Shown in pieces: positions 11,545-24,100 of a DNA stretch of 64,000 bases. The position numbers and the translations under genes are program-made. The stretch is from assembly GCA_014526335.1 (NCBI GenBank), contig JACTAT010000061.1:721098-785097 (forward strand), in the 5' to 3' direction. The notes below the pieces were generated by a model, which was not told where the DNA came from, did not search any database, and saw only the letters and a list, made by a program, of their open reading frames with translations. The stretch is from Chrysaora quinquecirrha (lineage: Eukaryota > Cnidaria > Scyphozoa > Semaeostomeae > Pelagiidae). Each line of letters starts with the position of its first letter. Position 1 is the stretch's first letter.

Positions 11545-14500
11545 CATCACAATCATCATATCATTATCATTATCATCTTGATCATCATGATCAACAACAT
11601 CATCCTTGTTATCGTTATATTGCCAGCTATGACAATGACTTTGCTTAGTCAGCAACGTACACGCCTTTTTATGCACACAACAACAGGTGCCCTCTCTTGG
11701 ATTTGTGTAATCAAGTACATCATAATAAAAAAACTTTGATTCATCAATAGAGACATACATTGATACAAATTTGCTTTAATTTTTAGGTTTTATTGGTGGC
11801 ATTTTGGAAATCCAGCAGATATGGTTAATGTAAGGTATGACTGATATTTCATAATTCATCAAAACTAGAGTCAACAAGAATTTTGAAATTGCCAAATTAA
11901 TACTAGACGAGATGGTCAGAAGTTAAACAACTCAATGAAGTAGCAAGCCTAACAATCCAACCCTTTTATTCAATCTGGCTTAGTGTGTCCGAGCTATATT
12001 GAGTCTTTTCTAGTATCATGCTGTATGTATTTATCCAATGTTCAGCTAGTGGAAACATAACGTCAAAAGCCCAGCGTGATGAGATTGAAGACCCCCTACA
12101 GAGGCTACATAACGTTTGAACTACCCCCATACCTTTTCTTTACATTGGTACTTATAACCAGACTCTTTTATTCTATTCTAGGATGCAAAATGATATGAGG
12201 ATCGCACCCGAGCTTAGAAGAAAGTAAGCTAGATGTTATTCTTCATTTATCATTGGTTTATTGAGCTTTGTAAACTTTTTCCATTTTCAATGAATGCATT
12301 TATATTTATTTGTTTTGTGCGATCAAAATTCTGACACAATCTTGTCTGCAACTTTTTTCGTTCAAACGATTCTACCCTCTCACAAAAGCCATTTATGCAG
12401 TCCTGACACATCTCATTTGTGAAGAAGTACCTTAAAACTGTGCTCCTTTTAAGAAGTACACTTGGAAGGTTTGCACTCCAGTCAACTATAAATGCTTCTA
12501 TCTGTTGAGAAGCACGTTATAATTTCCAGCTACCTCCATAAGAATATCGTCTTACAACTGGGTTCTGAAATTTAGATTTTTCCGTAGTTACAAGCATGCT
12601 GTTGATGGGTTATACAGAGTTGCGGCTGAAGGTACCTATTCTGAACTCTTAAGCCTTGTCTGAATTGACGTAACTTTTTTTATTTTATTTCATTTGAAGT
12701 GATTTATTGTGGCCCTGCTCGAGTTAACAAAATTGATTCGAGCTAACGTGACCGAAAGTGAAATAACATGACCTGACTTAAATTTCATTTGAATTGACTT
12801 TATATGACTTGACTGGACGTGACTTAACCTTGTCTTCCTTGAGTGACTTGCTTTACCTTGATGCTGTGTGACCTGAGGTAGCTTGACAATACCTGATTTG
12901 GTCCTATTTCAACTGAGGCGATGTGTCTTGGGTTAAATCAACTTCATTTGACTCGACTTTGCTTACTTTGAGTCGAGTTGAGCTTCACTTATAGACTGGC
13001 TTCTTGACGGTGAACCCGACGTGACTTGGCTTTGTCTGATCTGATTTGATTTGTCGTGCTTAAACCCGTCGACTTGACCTGACCTGACTTGACCTGACCT
13101 GACCTGACCTGACCTTACTTGACTTTTCTTGAAGTTACTTGACCCGACATAATAACACAATTTGACCTTTTGTTTGCCATTTACCTAAAAGCAGCCTAAT
13201 GAATATAGCGATAAACCTAAAGACTGAGAAATACATTATACTCCTAATACCTCGAAAATAGATAAACACATAACGGGACTGGAAAAAACGGTACCAGTTT
13301 TAATGCTAAGTTTGAAAGTTTGACCTATCGGTGTTTCGAGTTAGTATGGATTGTAGGACTGTATGCTAGCTGAAATTGCAAACAAGCTTTAGGTAGATTG
13401 AATGCGTTTTCATTCGTTTTTTCAGAGGGTGTCATGGCTTGGATGGCTGGTGTTTCCATGACTGCTACAAGAGGGTTGCTAATGACTATGGGGCAGGTAA
13501 AATTGTATTCTTTTTTAGCCTACGGTTCCACTCAGTATTGTCACCTTATAGAGATTTGTTGTTTTTCAAGTTGGTGCTTTGACAAATGAAGACAAATATT
13601 CCGGAGCAGCAAAAATATTTAGTGTGTATCTGCGACATAAAAAGAAACCGTGTACCTCCCTTATGTGCAAGTGACTGTCTTTTACTAGATATTTCAAAAC
13701 CTGTTCACTAGGAAACACAATCGAACTGATATCTCTTGCAATATCTGTTAAAAATAACGCATGCACTGTATCACCAAAACTGTGTCGTTCCATTTTCTTG
13801 ACCGGTTGGTTCTCCTGTTCACACGGGAACAAACAGAACGATTGCGTCCCGTTCACTCTTTGGATCACTTTGAAAAGATTTCCGGTCTCTAGAATGGAGT
13901 CATACTATTTGAATCGTTCCCTTGTGAATGCAACCCCCTAGCGTTCCTCTTTTTAAAGCAGAACGAATTGGAACGGTACGCAATCTTTTATAATTGTTTC
14001 AAGTCGATTCCATGATCGATTTTTTGCATTTTAGTTTCTTATATGTGGTCTTCAGATTGCTTTATGCAAATGGGGAGACTTCTGTAGCTAGATGATTTGT
14101 GGACTCTAGACTTCATTGCTTTTGGTTGTCCTATTAACAAGAGACTATAATATATTTTCGCTTTTTACATTGTGATTTGTACTGATACCTAAATGCAGTC
14201 ATATTCCCTTTTAGGTTGCTGTTTATGACCAAGCAAAGCAAATGCTTATGTCAACTGGGTAAGAAATATATCTCCTTTACCTGGTTTGAAAAGTTAGATA
14301 TTGACTGCTGCTTTATTTCATTGTTTACTCTGTTATTGTGTGTCAAAGTTTCACGGCAATATAGAGCAATAGATGTGATGAAGAATTTTAATACAGTAAT
14401 CTATAATTTTCTAGTAATTTTCATTGGTCAAGTTCCGAAATCTACAGTAAACAAATGCTGCTTTATTCTTCATGTCTCTAGGTTTTATCTTTTTTCCATG

Positions 14501-17366
14501 CTTCATCTCTAGGTATTTTGCTGATACAGTTCCAACGCATTTGACAAGTAGTGTTATCGCTGTAAGTTGTTTTACTGCAATTTTTAGATTGATGTTGAAA
14601 TTTCGACTTAACCAAACCCATATTACTGTATGTTTGTTTTAAGTATTTCGTTGTACAGTACAGGTTTACGCAGAAGATGGCGGCTGTTCTGTCCTTTATT
14701 TTTATTAAGGCGTCGGAAGGGAAGTCTGGCAATAATTTTCTTATTTTTTGCAGCTGAGCACTAGCACCTCGAGTTATTCTCAGAATTCCCTTCGAACATT
14801 TTTAATAAAAACAGAGGACTGACAGAAATGGCGGCTACTGTATCTCCTTTCCTCAAAATTTGCTTGTAAATGCTAGTAAAATTTTGGCCTCTGCAGAAAT
14901 TTGTCTTTGCAGAAACAAAGAGTATATCTTCGTACGAGAAAACATTTCACATGAATTTTTGAAAAGTGATAATTCGATTTTGAAGTACGCCTAGGCACAT
15001 CAAAACTAACTAATAGCCCATTGTTACTAAAGCAGGATTTTGAACCAGAAATCGTATTAGTCCTTAGTCTTCGTGTCTTACTTGTCTTGCGTTATTCCAT
15101 TAAGTGGAATGTTCACAATTAGAGCAAAAACAAGTTTGTAAATACCCCGTGTTTCGCAACTTTTATAAAAGGCAATTACAAGGATAATTTTTCCACAAGT
15201 CGCTTACAAGAATTGATGGGATTCGAACCCAAGACTGCATGCTCAAAAAGCCAACGATGATGCCACGTCAATAAAGAGCCAAAAAATCGTCAAGTAACGC
15301 TTCAAGTCATATAGCTTAAAGCTCTCCTATTTGAGTGTTTGTGATCGTAGTGTGGAGAAATCTATCCAAGTTTTTGTCATAGATCAAACATATGTGAATT
15401 TATATGGTACTGAAGAAGACTTGACATTGGCGAAACAAGAAGTCAAATTGGCAAGGCTCGGCTAAAGCCTATAACACTGAAGCGTACTAGACAATTACTT
15501 GACAACTTTGCTGTGGAATTGTAAAGGCTGCTCACTGAGTCATAATTTGCATAAAGACCTCATGCTTTGATAATTTCAGTTCAATTTAAAATATTTAAAT
15601 AACTCAAAGCTAGAAGGGAGATTTCATCATTTCAATTTTCCCTACAGGGTACAGTTGCTACAATGGTTACTCAGCCATTTGATGTTATGAAAACGAGGCT
15701 AATGAATGCACATCCTGGACAATATAAGGTTCGTTGAGAAAATTGTTATTTTTATTACGATAGCCTTAGACTTGCTTCCCAAGTCTCTAACTTTCGCTCA
15801 CATTGAATTGAATTGATGTTGTTCTTGTTCGCTTCAGTCAGTTTGATCGTCCAGCAATTCAATTCAATGGCGGTAACTACGACTCATGTAGTAAGTCTGC
15901 GATAGCCTCTGTAACAAGGTAGAAATTCAATTGTGCGCATTTTGTAACTTCCCCCCACCTTGTTGGCTTGTTACGAGTCCCAACTTTCATTTATTTTCCA
16001 TGAGCTTAAATCTGTTGTTGCTTTGCTTACAAATTTATGACTGAATTCTAACTTGGTTTTATTTCTCAGAACGCCCTTGCTTGTGCTTGGGATTTGGGTA
16101 AACATGGACCATTAGGCTTCTATAAGGTATGTACCCTTTCAAACTTGATTAACTAGGTCAAGCGTACAGTACACGTTTATTTTTTTATAAGAAACCTGGC
16201 TCGGGGCCTAGTTCTAAAAGTTTCTTAATTTTTGGCCCAATTTTAGTTCTAAAACTTTCTTAACAGTTTCTTTATTTAATGGTAATAAATTGCAGTAAAA
16301 GCGATAAAAGAACGTGAATATATACAAGCAAATTATTAATATTATTGTATTACAAAGAATTAGCCATGCTGGTGCGAGAAATCGCACGGAAATGCTTGAG
16401 AATTGATTACTACGTCCACAAATGTGAAATCAGTACGTTGGTAAACTGACACAAAAATTTCTTAAGTTTCCTTAAGTCCTCTCTCCTAGTTCTAAAAGTT
16501 TCTTAACTTTTGGGGTGTCTAGTTCTAGGTTTCTTATAAACCGGTTTCTTATAAAAAAAAACGTGTAAATCGTGTTCATGGAAATACGTGCTTCCGCGTT
16601 TTACAAATCGTCTACGCTCTTTTTGATGAGAACAATTTTATAAGAACACAAGCCTGAATTTTCCGCAGATTTTAAGAAAAGTCAAAAGCTTAAGAACAGC
16701 AAGACTCTATAAAACATTTTTTCAGTCGTAGTCGAGATGGCTGGTCCCCCTGGGTCGACTTGCAATGAAATGCAAAACTTTGCCTTGTTAAGGTGGGCCC
16801 TCTTAGTGGGCGTGTGTTGAATGATTAAATAGCATAGATTCCTGATAGGTTCCTGATTGGATACCCTGACTCTCCAATGTGTTATTATTGACAAGTTATT
16901 ACTGACAAGTTGTTATTGTGGGGATGCTGCAGGCCATTGCTCTTTAGCCAAAATCTAATAGAAGAAATTCGGGATAATTTAGAGAGTGCTAAAACCCGCC
17001 CGTATAAATAGAAATGAGGTTTTTACTAGAAACCCTAGAGTGCATAAATAGATTGCCTAGATAGAGTGCATAGATACAGTAGCTATAGCTGAATGTCTTG
17101 TTTGTTTGGGTATATTTTGAAAGAGGTCTGATAAGCTCACTGTAGGGAATCTTTGGTTCTGATATGTGCCTTTTCCTTACTTTAATGTGTTTTCTTCTTC
17201 TTCGAAGGTTAACTGTTCTGGCTTCCTCAGAACCAAAACGTTCTGATTTTTTCTCCTTTTTCTTCAGGGCTTCATTCCTGCTTGGATAAGACTTGGCCCA
17301 CAGACAATCTTAACTTGGGTCTTTTTGGAGCAGCTTAGAAAACTGTTTCCAATAAAGGACGAATAG
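9709..17366 (+). CDS. SLC25A10: Mitochondrial dicarboxylate carrier (SLC25A10 type), 13 exons, one frame break
   Basis: Inner-membrane carrier that exchanges malate or succinate for phosphate or sulfate. Exons: 9709-9813, 10029-10148, 10394-10463, 10808-10852, 11787-11834, 12182-12223, 12588-12631, 13426-13496, 14215-14258, 14513-14561, 15648-15728, 16070-16126 and 17268-17366. All introns are GT-AG, and every phase matches except across exon 5. The three solute-carrier signatures are HPLDLLK (exon 1), NPADMVNVR (exons 5-6) and QPFDVMKTR (exon 11). Family hallmarks include RMQND, RRNYKHAVDGLYRVA and GFIPAWIRLGPQTILTWVFL. The product is 291 residues if one base is allowed for, against about 287 in mammals. 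Exon 5 has ATTTTGG where the family pattern needs one more T. As written, the frame hits TAA at 11831-11833. Because everything else is intact, a consensus error is likelier than a pseudogene. Introns 4, 7, 10, 11 and 12 hold repeats. Confidence 0.93.
9841..9896. repeat. 19-bp tandem repeat, three copies, intron 1
   Basis: Three consecutive copies of ATTTTACAGTACATGTATG in the first intron of the carrier gene. The first two are identical and the third is truncated. Confidence 0.85.
10963..11610. repeat. (CAT)n/(ATC)n microsatellite in carrier intron 4
   Basis: A long trinucleotide-rich tract, with the purest runs at about 11090-11145, 11320-11362 and 11505-11543. It yields long poly-His, poly-Ile, poly-Met and poly-Asp frames on both strands, which are artefacts of the repeat. 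It lies inside intron 4 (10853-11786), just upstream of the exon with the frame break. Confidence 0.93.
12660..13160. repeat. Degenerate TGACC/TTGAC pentamer repeat, carrier intron 7
   Basis: Irregular TTGACTTGA and TGACCTGACC tandem units, purest at about 13070-13120, inside intron 7. They create a spurious Ser-Gly-Gln-Val-Arg repeat frame on the minus strand. Confidence 0.8.
15205..15480 (-). mobile_element. tRNA-derived SINE-like fragment in carrier intron 10
   Basis: On the minus strand the sequence contains TTGGGTTCGAATCCCATCAA, a near-perfect tRNA B-box/T-arm. It is preceded by GTGGCATCATCGTTGGC, which resembles an A box. No acceptor stem can be drawn, so it is not a tRNA gene. Blocks such as AGCTATATGACTTGAAG and TATGGTACTGAAGAAGAC have relatives at 670-835, though not in a constant relative orientation. 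Confidence 0.4.
15768..15898. mobile_element. 131-bp MITE (AGACT ends) in carrier intron 11
   Basis: Starts AGACTTGCTT and ends GTAGTAAGTCT, with an interior GATCGTCCAGCAATTCAATT. The same design, with related inner sequence and a length of about 130 bp, occurs at 39503-39639 and 56733-56861. The family is non-coding. Confidence 0.6.
16170..16567. mobile_element. 398-bp MITE, TACACG family, in carrier intron 12
   Basis: Left end TACACGTTTATTTTTTTATA then AGAAACC. Right end GGTTTCTTATAAAAAAAAAC then GTGTA. Internal repeats of TTCTAAAAGTTTCTTAA occur near both sides. It has no coding potential and looks like a palindromic non-autonomous DNA element. Confidence 0.75.
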
Positions 17367-17563
17367 CTTGGTTATTATTTTGCTTATTGGGAAATTTTTA
17401 TATCATAAAATGCTCTAGAAATTGCAATATATTTACCAGACAAATTGCGTATAGGAATATATATGACAAATTACGCGATAATCGGTTGCGTGGCTGTGTG
17501 AGGTCATAAGAATTTTTTAGAAGTTTCTCATTTTACCCTTCGCTTTCTGAAAAAAGCAAGAAA

Positions 17564-17569
17564 AATAAA
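17564..17569 (+). promoter_or_regulatory. Polyadenylation signal AATAAA for the carrier gene
   Basis: AATAAA lies about 200 bp past the carrier stop codon on the coding strand, a plausible 3' UTR length. The sequence from here to the satellite edge at 18165 holds no recognised gene. Confidence 0.45.
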
Positions 17570-18164
17570 GCGGAAAAGTCGAGAGTTAGTCAGTTTCTTA
17601 AGTTTTTAACAAAAGCAACCTCTACTAAGCCAAGAATTAAGGACGATATTTTATGGACTTGGTCTACTATTTTTTTCAAGAGGTCGAACACTTTAAGTAG
17701 AAACATTATCCTCCTCCTCCCCACAACAGGTATCTCTCACATGGATTCCCAAGGAAGAAGCTAACAAGCTAATCCCTTTCAAGTTGGAGTACTTATCCCT
17801 CTCTAACCATATATATTCCAACATGCAGTTTGTCACAGAAGCTAATGGTTTTAACTGCTGGCTGTTAAAGTATATTTTATATTGCTGAAATATTTTATAA
17901 TTAAATAAGCATCCATTACAGAATTAAATATATATATCTCATATTTTGTCTTTATTGCATTCATTGCTTTTGATGGAGGCAGTATTGCTAGACAAAATTA
18001 TAAGGAAGACCTAAGCGAAGAAAACTGTTCACAAGCTTATAGAATAATGAACAAAGTTGAGATCGCTGCTCTTAATGTTTGCTTCGCTTCTTTTTTACTG
18101 GCGGAAAATCTTTGCGTTTTTAATGAAAGAAGGATCAACTTTCTCCTTCAATAAACTGTCTTCA

Positions 18165-21100
18165 AAACCGGCCGAAATCACGGGCTTTAAAAACTTCCTT
18201 TTTTCGTCAAAAATAGTTACCGAATCCTATCAAATATCCCATGAATAGCCTTAAAGGACTAAATAAACTAATTTCTATCCTAATAGTTCGAATATGGGAG
18301 AAAAATCCACCCCCAAAACCAAATAGCAAAAAAGGCAAGCCTTAGCCTTGCCAAATGGGCATAAATCGGCCAACATATAGGGGGTTTGAAAGCTCCTTTT
18401 TTCACCAAAATAGGGACATATTGTTATCATATACCTACAGCAGCATATAGGTCGAAAGGATAAAATAAACTAGCTTTTTCAAAAATCTCAGGGGTTTTGA
18501 AAAGTCAAAATAATTATCAAATAGGTCGAATTATTAGGGAGATTCCCAAAAAATATAGCCTTGCCAAATGGGCAAAAATCGGCGGTCTTTTTCTTTCGAA
18601 AACGCTACCAAATATACACCCTAAAGATTCTACAAAAGAGCAGGGCTTATTAGGGAGAAAAATTTCTCAAAAAAAAATAACAAAAAAGGCAAGCCTTGTC
18701 AAATGGCCAAAAATCGGCCAAAATCAGGGGTTTTCAAAACGCCTCTTTTTTCTTTCGAAACAGTTGCCCAATGCTACCAAATATACACCCTAAATTGATT
18801 CTACGGGGTAAATAAAGTGTTTTTCTATCAAAGCAGGGTTTATTAGGGAGAAAAATTTCTCAAAAAAATAACAAAAAAGGCAAGCCTAATAGCCTTGTCA
18901 AATGGCCAAAAATCGGCCAAAATCAGGGGTTTTTAAAACTCCTTGTTTTCTTCAAAAATAATTACCAAATCCAGCAAAATACCCCCTGAAAAGCCTCTAG
19001 GGGCTTAATAAAGTGTTTTTCTATTAAAATAGGTCGAATTAGGGTGAAAAAGTTTCTCCAAACAAACAGGGTATATTTTAAGGAATTTTCAGTGGTGGGC
19101 CAAAATAAGAAAAGGGCCCTGGTTTCTTTTGAATTTCAATTATAATTTGAAAAGCTTTTGTCCAAAACAATACAAACAAATCACAAGAAAAGCAAGCATA
19201 TAGCCTTGCCAAATGGCCAAAAATCGGCCAAGATCATGTTCTTTGAAAACTCATGTTTTCTTCAAAAAATAATACCAAATGCCTTCAAATACTCCCCTGA
19301 ATACCCTGTAGAAGATAAATAAGGTGTCTTTCTATCAAATTAGATCGAATTAGACAGAAAAACTCTCTCAAAAAAATGCAGAAAAGACAAGCTTATAGCC
19401 TTACCAAAAATCGGCAAAAATCAGGGGTTTTGAAAACTCCCTTTTTTCTTCCAAAAGGGTATAAAATCGTACCAAAGTGCCCCCGACCAGACTCTAGAGT
19501 GTAGAAAAGGTCTTTTTCTACAGTATTGGGTTGAATTTTGGAGAAAAATTGCCCTCAAAAAATCGACAAAAAGGCGAGTCTATAGCCTTGCCAAATTGGC
19601 AAAAATCGGCCAAAAACAGGGGTTTTGAAAACTCCCTTTTTTCTTCGAAAATGGGTATAAAATCCTACCAAATAGCCCCCAAACAGCCTCTAGAGTGTAG
19701 AAAAGGTCTTTTTTTTCTACCAATTATTGGGTAGCAAAGGAATATTGGGACGAAAAAATTATCCTCGAAAAGTCGAAAAAAGGCAAGTCTATAGCCTTGC
19801 CAAATTGGCAAAATCGGCCAAAAACAGGGGTTTTGAAAACTCCCTTTTTTCTTCGAAAATGGGTATAAAATCCTACCACTAAGCCCCTAAAAAGCCTCTA
19901 GAGTGTAGAAAAGGTCTTTTTCTACCATATTGGGTCGAATTTTGGAGCAAACTTATCCTCGAAAAGTCGAAAAAAAGGTAAGTCTATAGCCTTGCCAAAT
20001 GGGCAAAAATCGGCCAAAAACAGGGGTTTTGAAAACTCCTTTTTTTCTTCGAAAATGAGTATAAAATCCTATCAATTACACCCCAAACAGCCCTTAGAGT
20101 GTAGCAAAGGTCTTTTTCTACCATATTGGGTCGAATTTTGGAGCAAACTTATCCTCGAAAAGTCGAAAAAAAGGTAAGTCTATAGCCTTGCCAAATTGGC
20201 AAAAATCGGCCAAAAACAGGGTTTTGAAAACTCCCTTTTTTCTTCGAAAATGGGTATAAAATCCTACCAAATACCCCCAAAAAGCCTCTAGAGTGTAGAA
20301 AAGGTCTTTTTCTACCATATTGGGTCGAATTTTGGAGCAAACTTATCCTCGAAAAGTCGAAAAAAAGGTAAGTCTATAGCCTTGCCAAATTGGCAAAAAT
20401 CGGCCAAAAACAGGGGTTTTGAAAACTCCCTTTTTTCTTCGAAAATGGGTATAAAATCCTACCAAATTCCCCTGAACAGCCTCTAGAATATAGAAATGGT
20501 CTTTTTTACCATATTGGGTCGAATTTGGGAGATAAAATTATCCTCCAAAAATCGAAAAAAGGTAAGTCTATAGCCTTGCCAAATTGGCAAAAATCGGCCA
20601 AAAACAGGGGTTTTGAAAACTCCCTTTTTTCTTCAAAAATGGTCATAAAGTCCTACCAATATCCCCCTGAACAGCCCCTAGAATATAGAAATGGTCTTAT
20701 TTTACCATATTGGGTAAAATTTGGGAGATAAAATTATCCTCCAAAAGTCGAAAAAAAGGTAAGTCTATAGCCTTGCCAAATTGGCAAAAATCGGCCAAAA
20801 ACAGGGGTTTTGAAAACTCCCTTTTTTCTTCAAAAATGGTCATAAAGTCCTACCAATTTCCCCCTGAACAGCCCCTAGAATATAGAAATGGTCTTATTCT
20901 ACCATATTGGGTAAAATTTGGGAGAAAAAATTATCCTCGAAAAGTCGAAAAAAAGGTAAGTCTATAGCCTTGCCAAATTGGCAAAAATCGGCCAAAAACA
21001 GGGGTTTTGAAAATTCCATTTTTTCTTCGAAAATGGGTATAAAATCCTACCAAATACCCCCAAACAGCCTCTAGAGTGTAGAACAGGTCTTTTTCTACCA

Positions 21101-24100
21101 TATTGGGTCGAATTTGGGAGATAAAATTATCCTCGAAAAATCGAAAAAAGGTAAGTCTATAGCCTTGCCAAATTGGCAAAAATCGGCCAAAAACAGGGGT
21201 TTTGAAAACTCCCTTTTTTCTTCGAAAATGGGTATAAAATCCTACCAAATATCCCCCAAAAAGCCTCTAGAGTGTAGAAAAGGTCTTTTTCTACCATATT
21301 GGGTCGAATTTGGGAGATAAAATTATCCTCGAAAAATCGAAAAAAAGGTAAGTCTATAGCCTTGCCAAATTTGCAAAAATCGGCCAAAAACAGGGATTTT
21401 GAAAACTCCCTTTTTTCTTCGAAAATGGGTATAAAATCCTACCAAATACCCCCCAAAAAGCCTCTAGAGTGTAGAAAAGGTCTTTTTCTACCATATTGGG
21501 TCGAATTTGGGAGATAAAATTATCCTCGAAAAATCGAAAAAAAGGTAAGTCTATAGCCTTGCCAAATTGGCAAAAATCGGCCAAAAACAGGGGTTTTGAA
21601 AACTCCCTTTTTTCTTCAAAAATGGGTATAAAATCCTACAAAATACCCTCCAAAAAGCCTCTAGATTGTAGAAAAAGTCTTTTTCTACCATATTGGGTCG
21701 AATTTGGGAGATAAAATTATCCTCGAAAAATCGAAAAAAGGTAAGTCTATAGCCTTGCCAAATTGGCAAAAATCGGCCAAAAACAGGGGTTTTGAAAACT
21801 CCCTTTTTTCTTCAAAAATGGTCATAAATTCCTACCTATTTCCCCCTGAACAGCCCCTAGAATATAGAAATGGTCTTATTCTACCATATTGGGTAAAATT
21901 TGGGAGAAAAAATTATCCTCGAAAAATTGACAAAAAGGTAAGTCTATAGCCTTGCCAAATGGGCAAAAATCGGCCAAAAACAGCGGTTTTGAAAACTCCT
22001 TTTTCTTCGAAAATGGTATAAAATCCTACCAATTACACCCCAAACAGCCCCTAGAATGTAGAAAGGTCTTTTTCTACCATATTGGGTTGAATTTGGGAGA
22101 TAAAATTATCCTCCAAAAGTCGAAAAAAGGTAAGTCTATAGCCTTGCCAAATTGGCAAAAATCGGCCAAAAACAGGGTTTTGAAAACTCCTTTTTCTTCA
22201 AAATGGTCATAAAATCCTACACAATACACCCCAAACAGCCTCTAGAGTATAGAACAGGTCTTTTTCTACCCTATTGGATTGAATTTTGGAGAAAAACTTA
22301 CTCTCAAAAAATTGACAAAAAGGTAAGTCTACAGCCTTGCCAAATGGGCAAAAATCGGCCAAAAACAGGGGTTTTGAAAACTCCCTTTTTTCTTCGAAAA
22401 TGGGTATAAAATCCTACCAAATACCAGCCAAAAGCCTCTAGAGTGTAGAAAAGGTCTTTTTCTACCATATTGGGTCGAATTTGGGAGATAAAATTATCCT
22501 CGAAAAATCGAAAAAAAGGTAAGTCTATAGCCTTGCCAAATTGGCAAAAATCGGCCAAAAACAGGGTTTTGAAAACTCCTTTTTCTTCGAAAATGGGTAT
22601 AAAATCCTACCAAATACCCCCAAAAGCCTCTAGAGTGTAGAAAAGGTCTTTTCTACCATATTGGGTCGAATTTGGGAGATAAAATTATCCTCGAAAAATC
22701 GAAAAAAGGTAAGTCTATAGCCTTGCCAAATTGGCAAAAATCGGCCAAAAACAGGGTTTTGAAAACTCCTTTTTCTTCGAAAATGGGTATAAAATCCTAC
22801 CAAAATACCCCCCAAAAGCCTCTAGATTGTAGAAAAGGTCTTTTCTACCATATTGGGTCGAATTTGGGAGATAAAATTATCCTCGAAAAATCGAAAAAAG
22901 GTAAGTCTATAGCCTTGCCAAATTTGGCAAAAATCGGCCAAAAACAGGGTTTTGAAAACTCCTTTTTCTTCAAAATGGGTATAAAATCCTACCAAATACC
23001 CTCCAAAAGCCTCTAGAGTGTAGAAAAGTCTTTTCTACCATATTGGGTCGAATTTGGGAGATAAAATTATCCTCGAAAAATCGAAAAAAGGTAAGTCTAT
23101 AGCCTTGCCAAATTGGCAAAAATCGGCCAAAAACAGGGGTTTTGAAAACTCCCTTTTTTCTTCAAAAATGGGTATAAAATCCTACCAAATACCCCCCAAA
23201 CAGCCTCTAGAATGTAGAAATGGTCTTATTCTACCATGTTGGGTAAAATTTGGGAGAAAAAATTATCCTCGAAAAATTGACAAAAAGGTAAGTCTATAGC
23301 CTTGCCAAATGGGCAAAAATCGGCCAAAAACAGCGGTTTTGAAAACTCCTTTTTTTCTTCGAAAATGAGTATAAAATCCTATCAATTACACCCCAAACAG
23401 CCTTTAGAGTGTAGCAAAGGTCTTTTTCTATTATTTTGAGTTGAGTTTTGCAGAGAAAAATTATCCTAAAAAAATCGAAAAAGGCAAGTCTATAGCCTTG
23501 CCAAATGGGCAAAAATCGGCCAAAAACATGGCTTTTGAAAACTCCCTTTTCTCTTCAAAAATGGGCATAAAATCCTACATAATACACCCCAAACAGCCTC
23601 TAGAGTATAGAACAGGTCTTTTTCTACCCTATTGGATTGAATTTTGGAGATAAAATTATCCTCGAAAAATCGAAAAAAGGTAAGTCTACAGCCTTGCCAA
23701 ATGGGCAAAAATCGGCCAAAAACAGGGGTTTTGAAAACTCCCTTTTTTCTTCGAAAATGGGTATAAAATCCTACCAAATACCCCTCAAAAAGCCTCTAGA
23801 GTGTAGAAAAGGTCTTTTTCTACCATATTGGGTCGAATTTGGGAGATAAAATTATCCTCGAAAAATCGAAAAAAAGGTAAGTCTATAGCCTTGCCAAATT
23901 GGCAAAAATCGGCCAAAAACAGGGGTTTTGAAAACTCCCTTTTTTCTTCGAAAATGGGTATAAAATCCTACCAAATACCATCCAAAAAGCCTCTAGAGTG
24001 TAGAAAAGGTCTTTTTCTACCATATTGGGTCGAATTTGGGAGATAAAATTATCCTCGAAAAATCGAAAAAAAGGTAAGTCTATAGCCTTGCCAAATTGGC

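Noticed and set aside
10762..11545. Poly-His, poly-Ile, poly-Met and poly-Asp frames
   Set aside because: Products of the CAT/ATC microsatellite in carrier intron 4.
10808..11834. Alternative carrier splice (donor after GCAGGTGG) that would avoid the frame break
   Set aside because: It restores the downstream frame but replaces the conserved GFIGGI segment with an unlike sequence and uses a poor donor. A missing T fits the family alignment exactly.
12963..13160. Minus-strand frame with Ser-Gly-Gln-Val-Arg repeats
   Set aside because: Translation of a pentamer repeat in carrier intron 7.
15205..15290. A tRNA gene on the minus strand
   Set aside because: The T-arm and B box are good, but no acceptor stem or anticodon arm can be paired; SINE-like instead.
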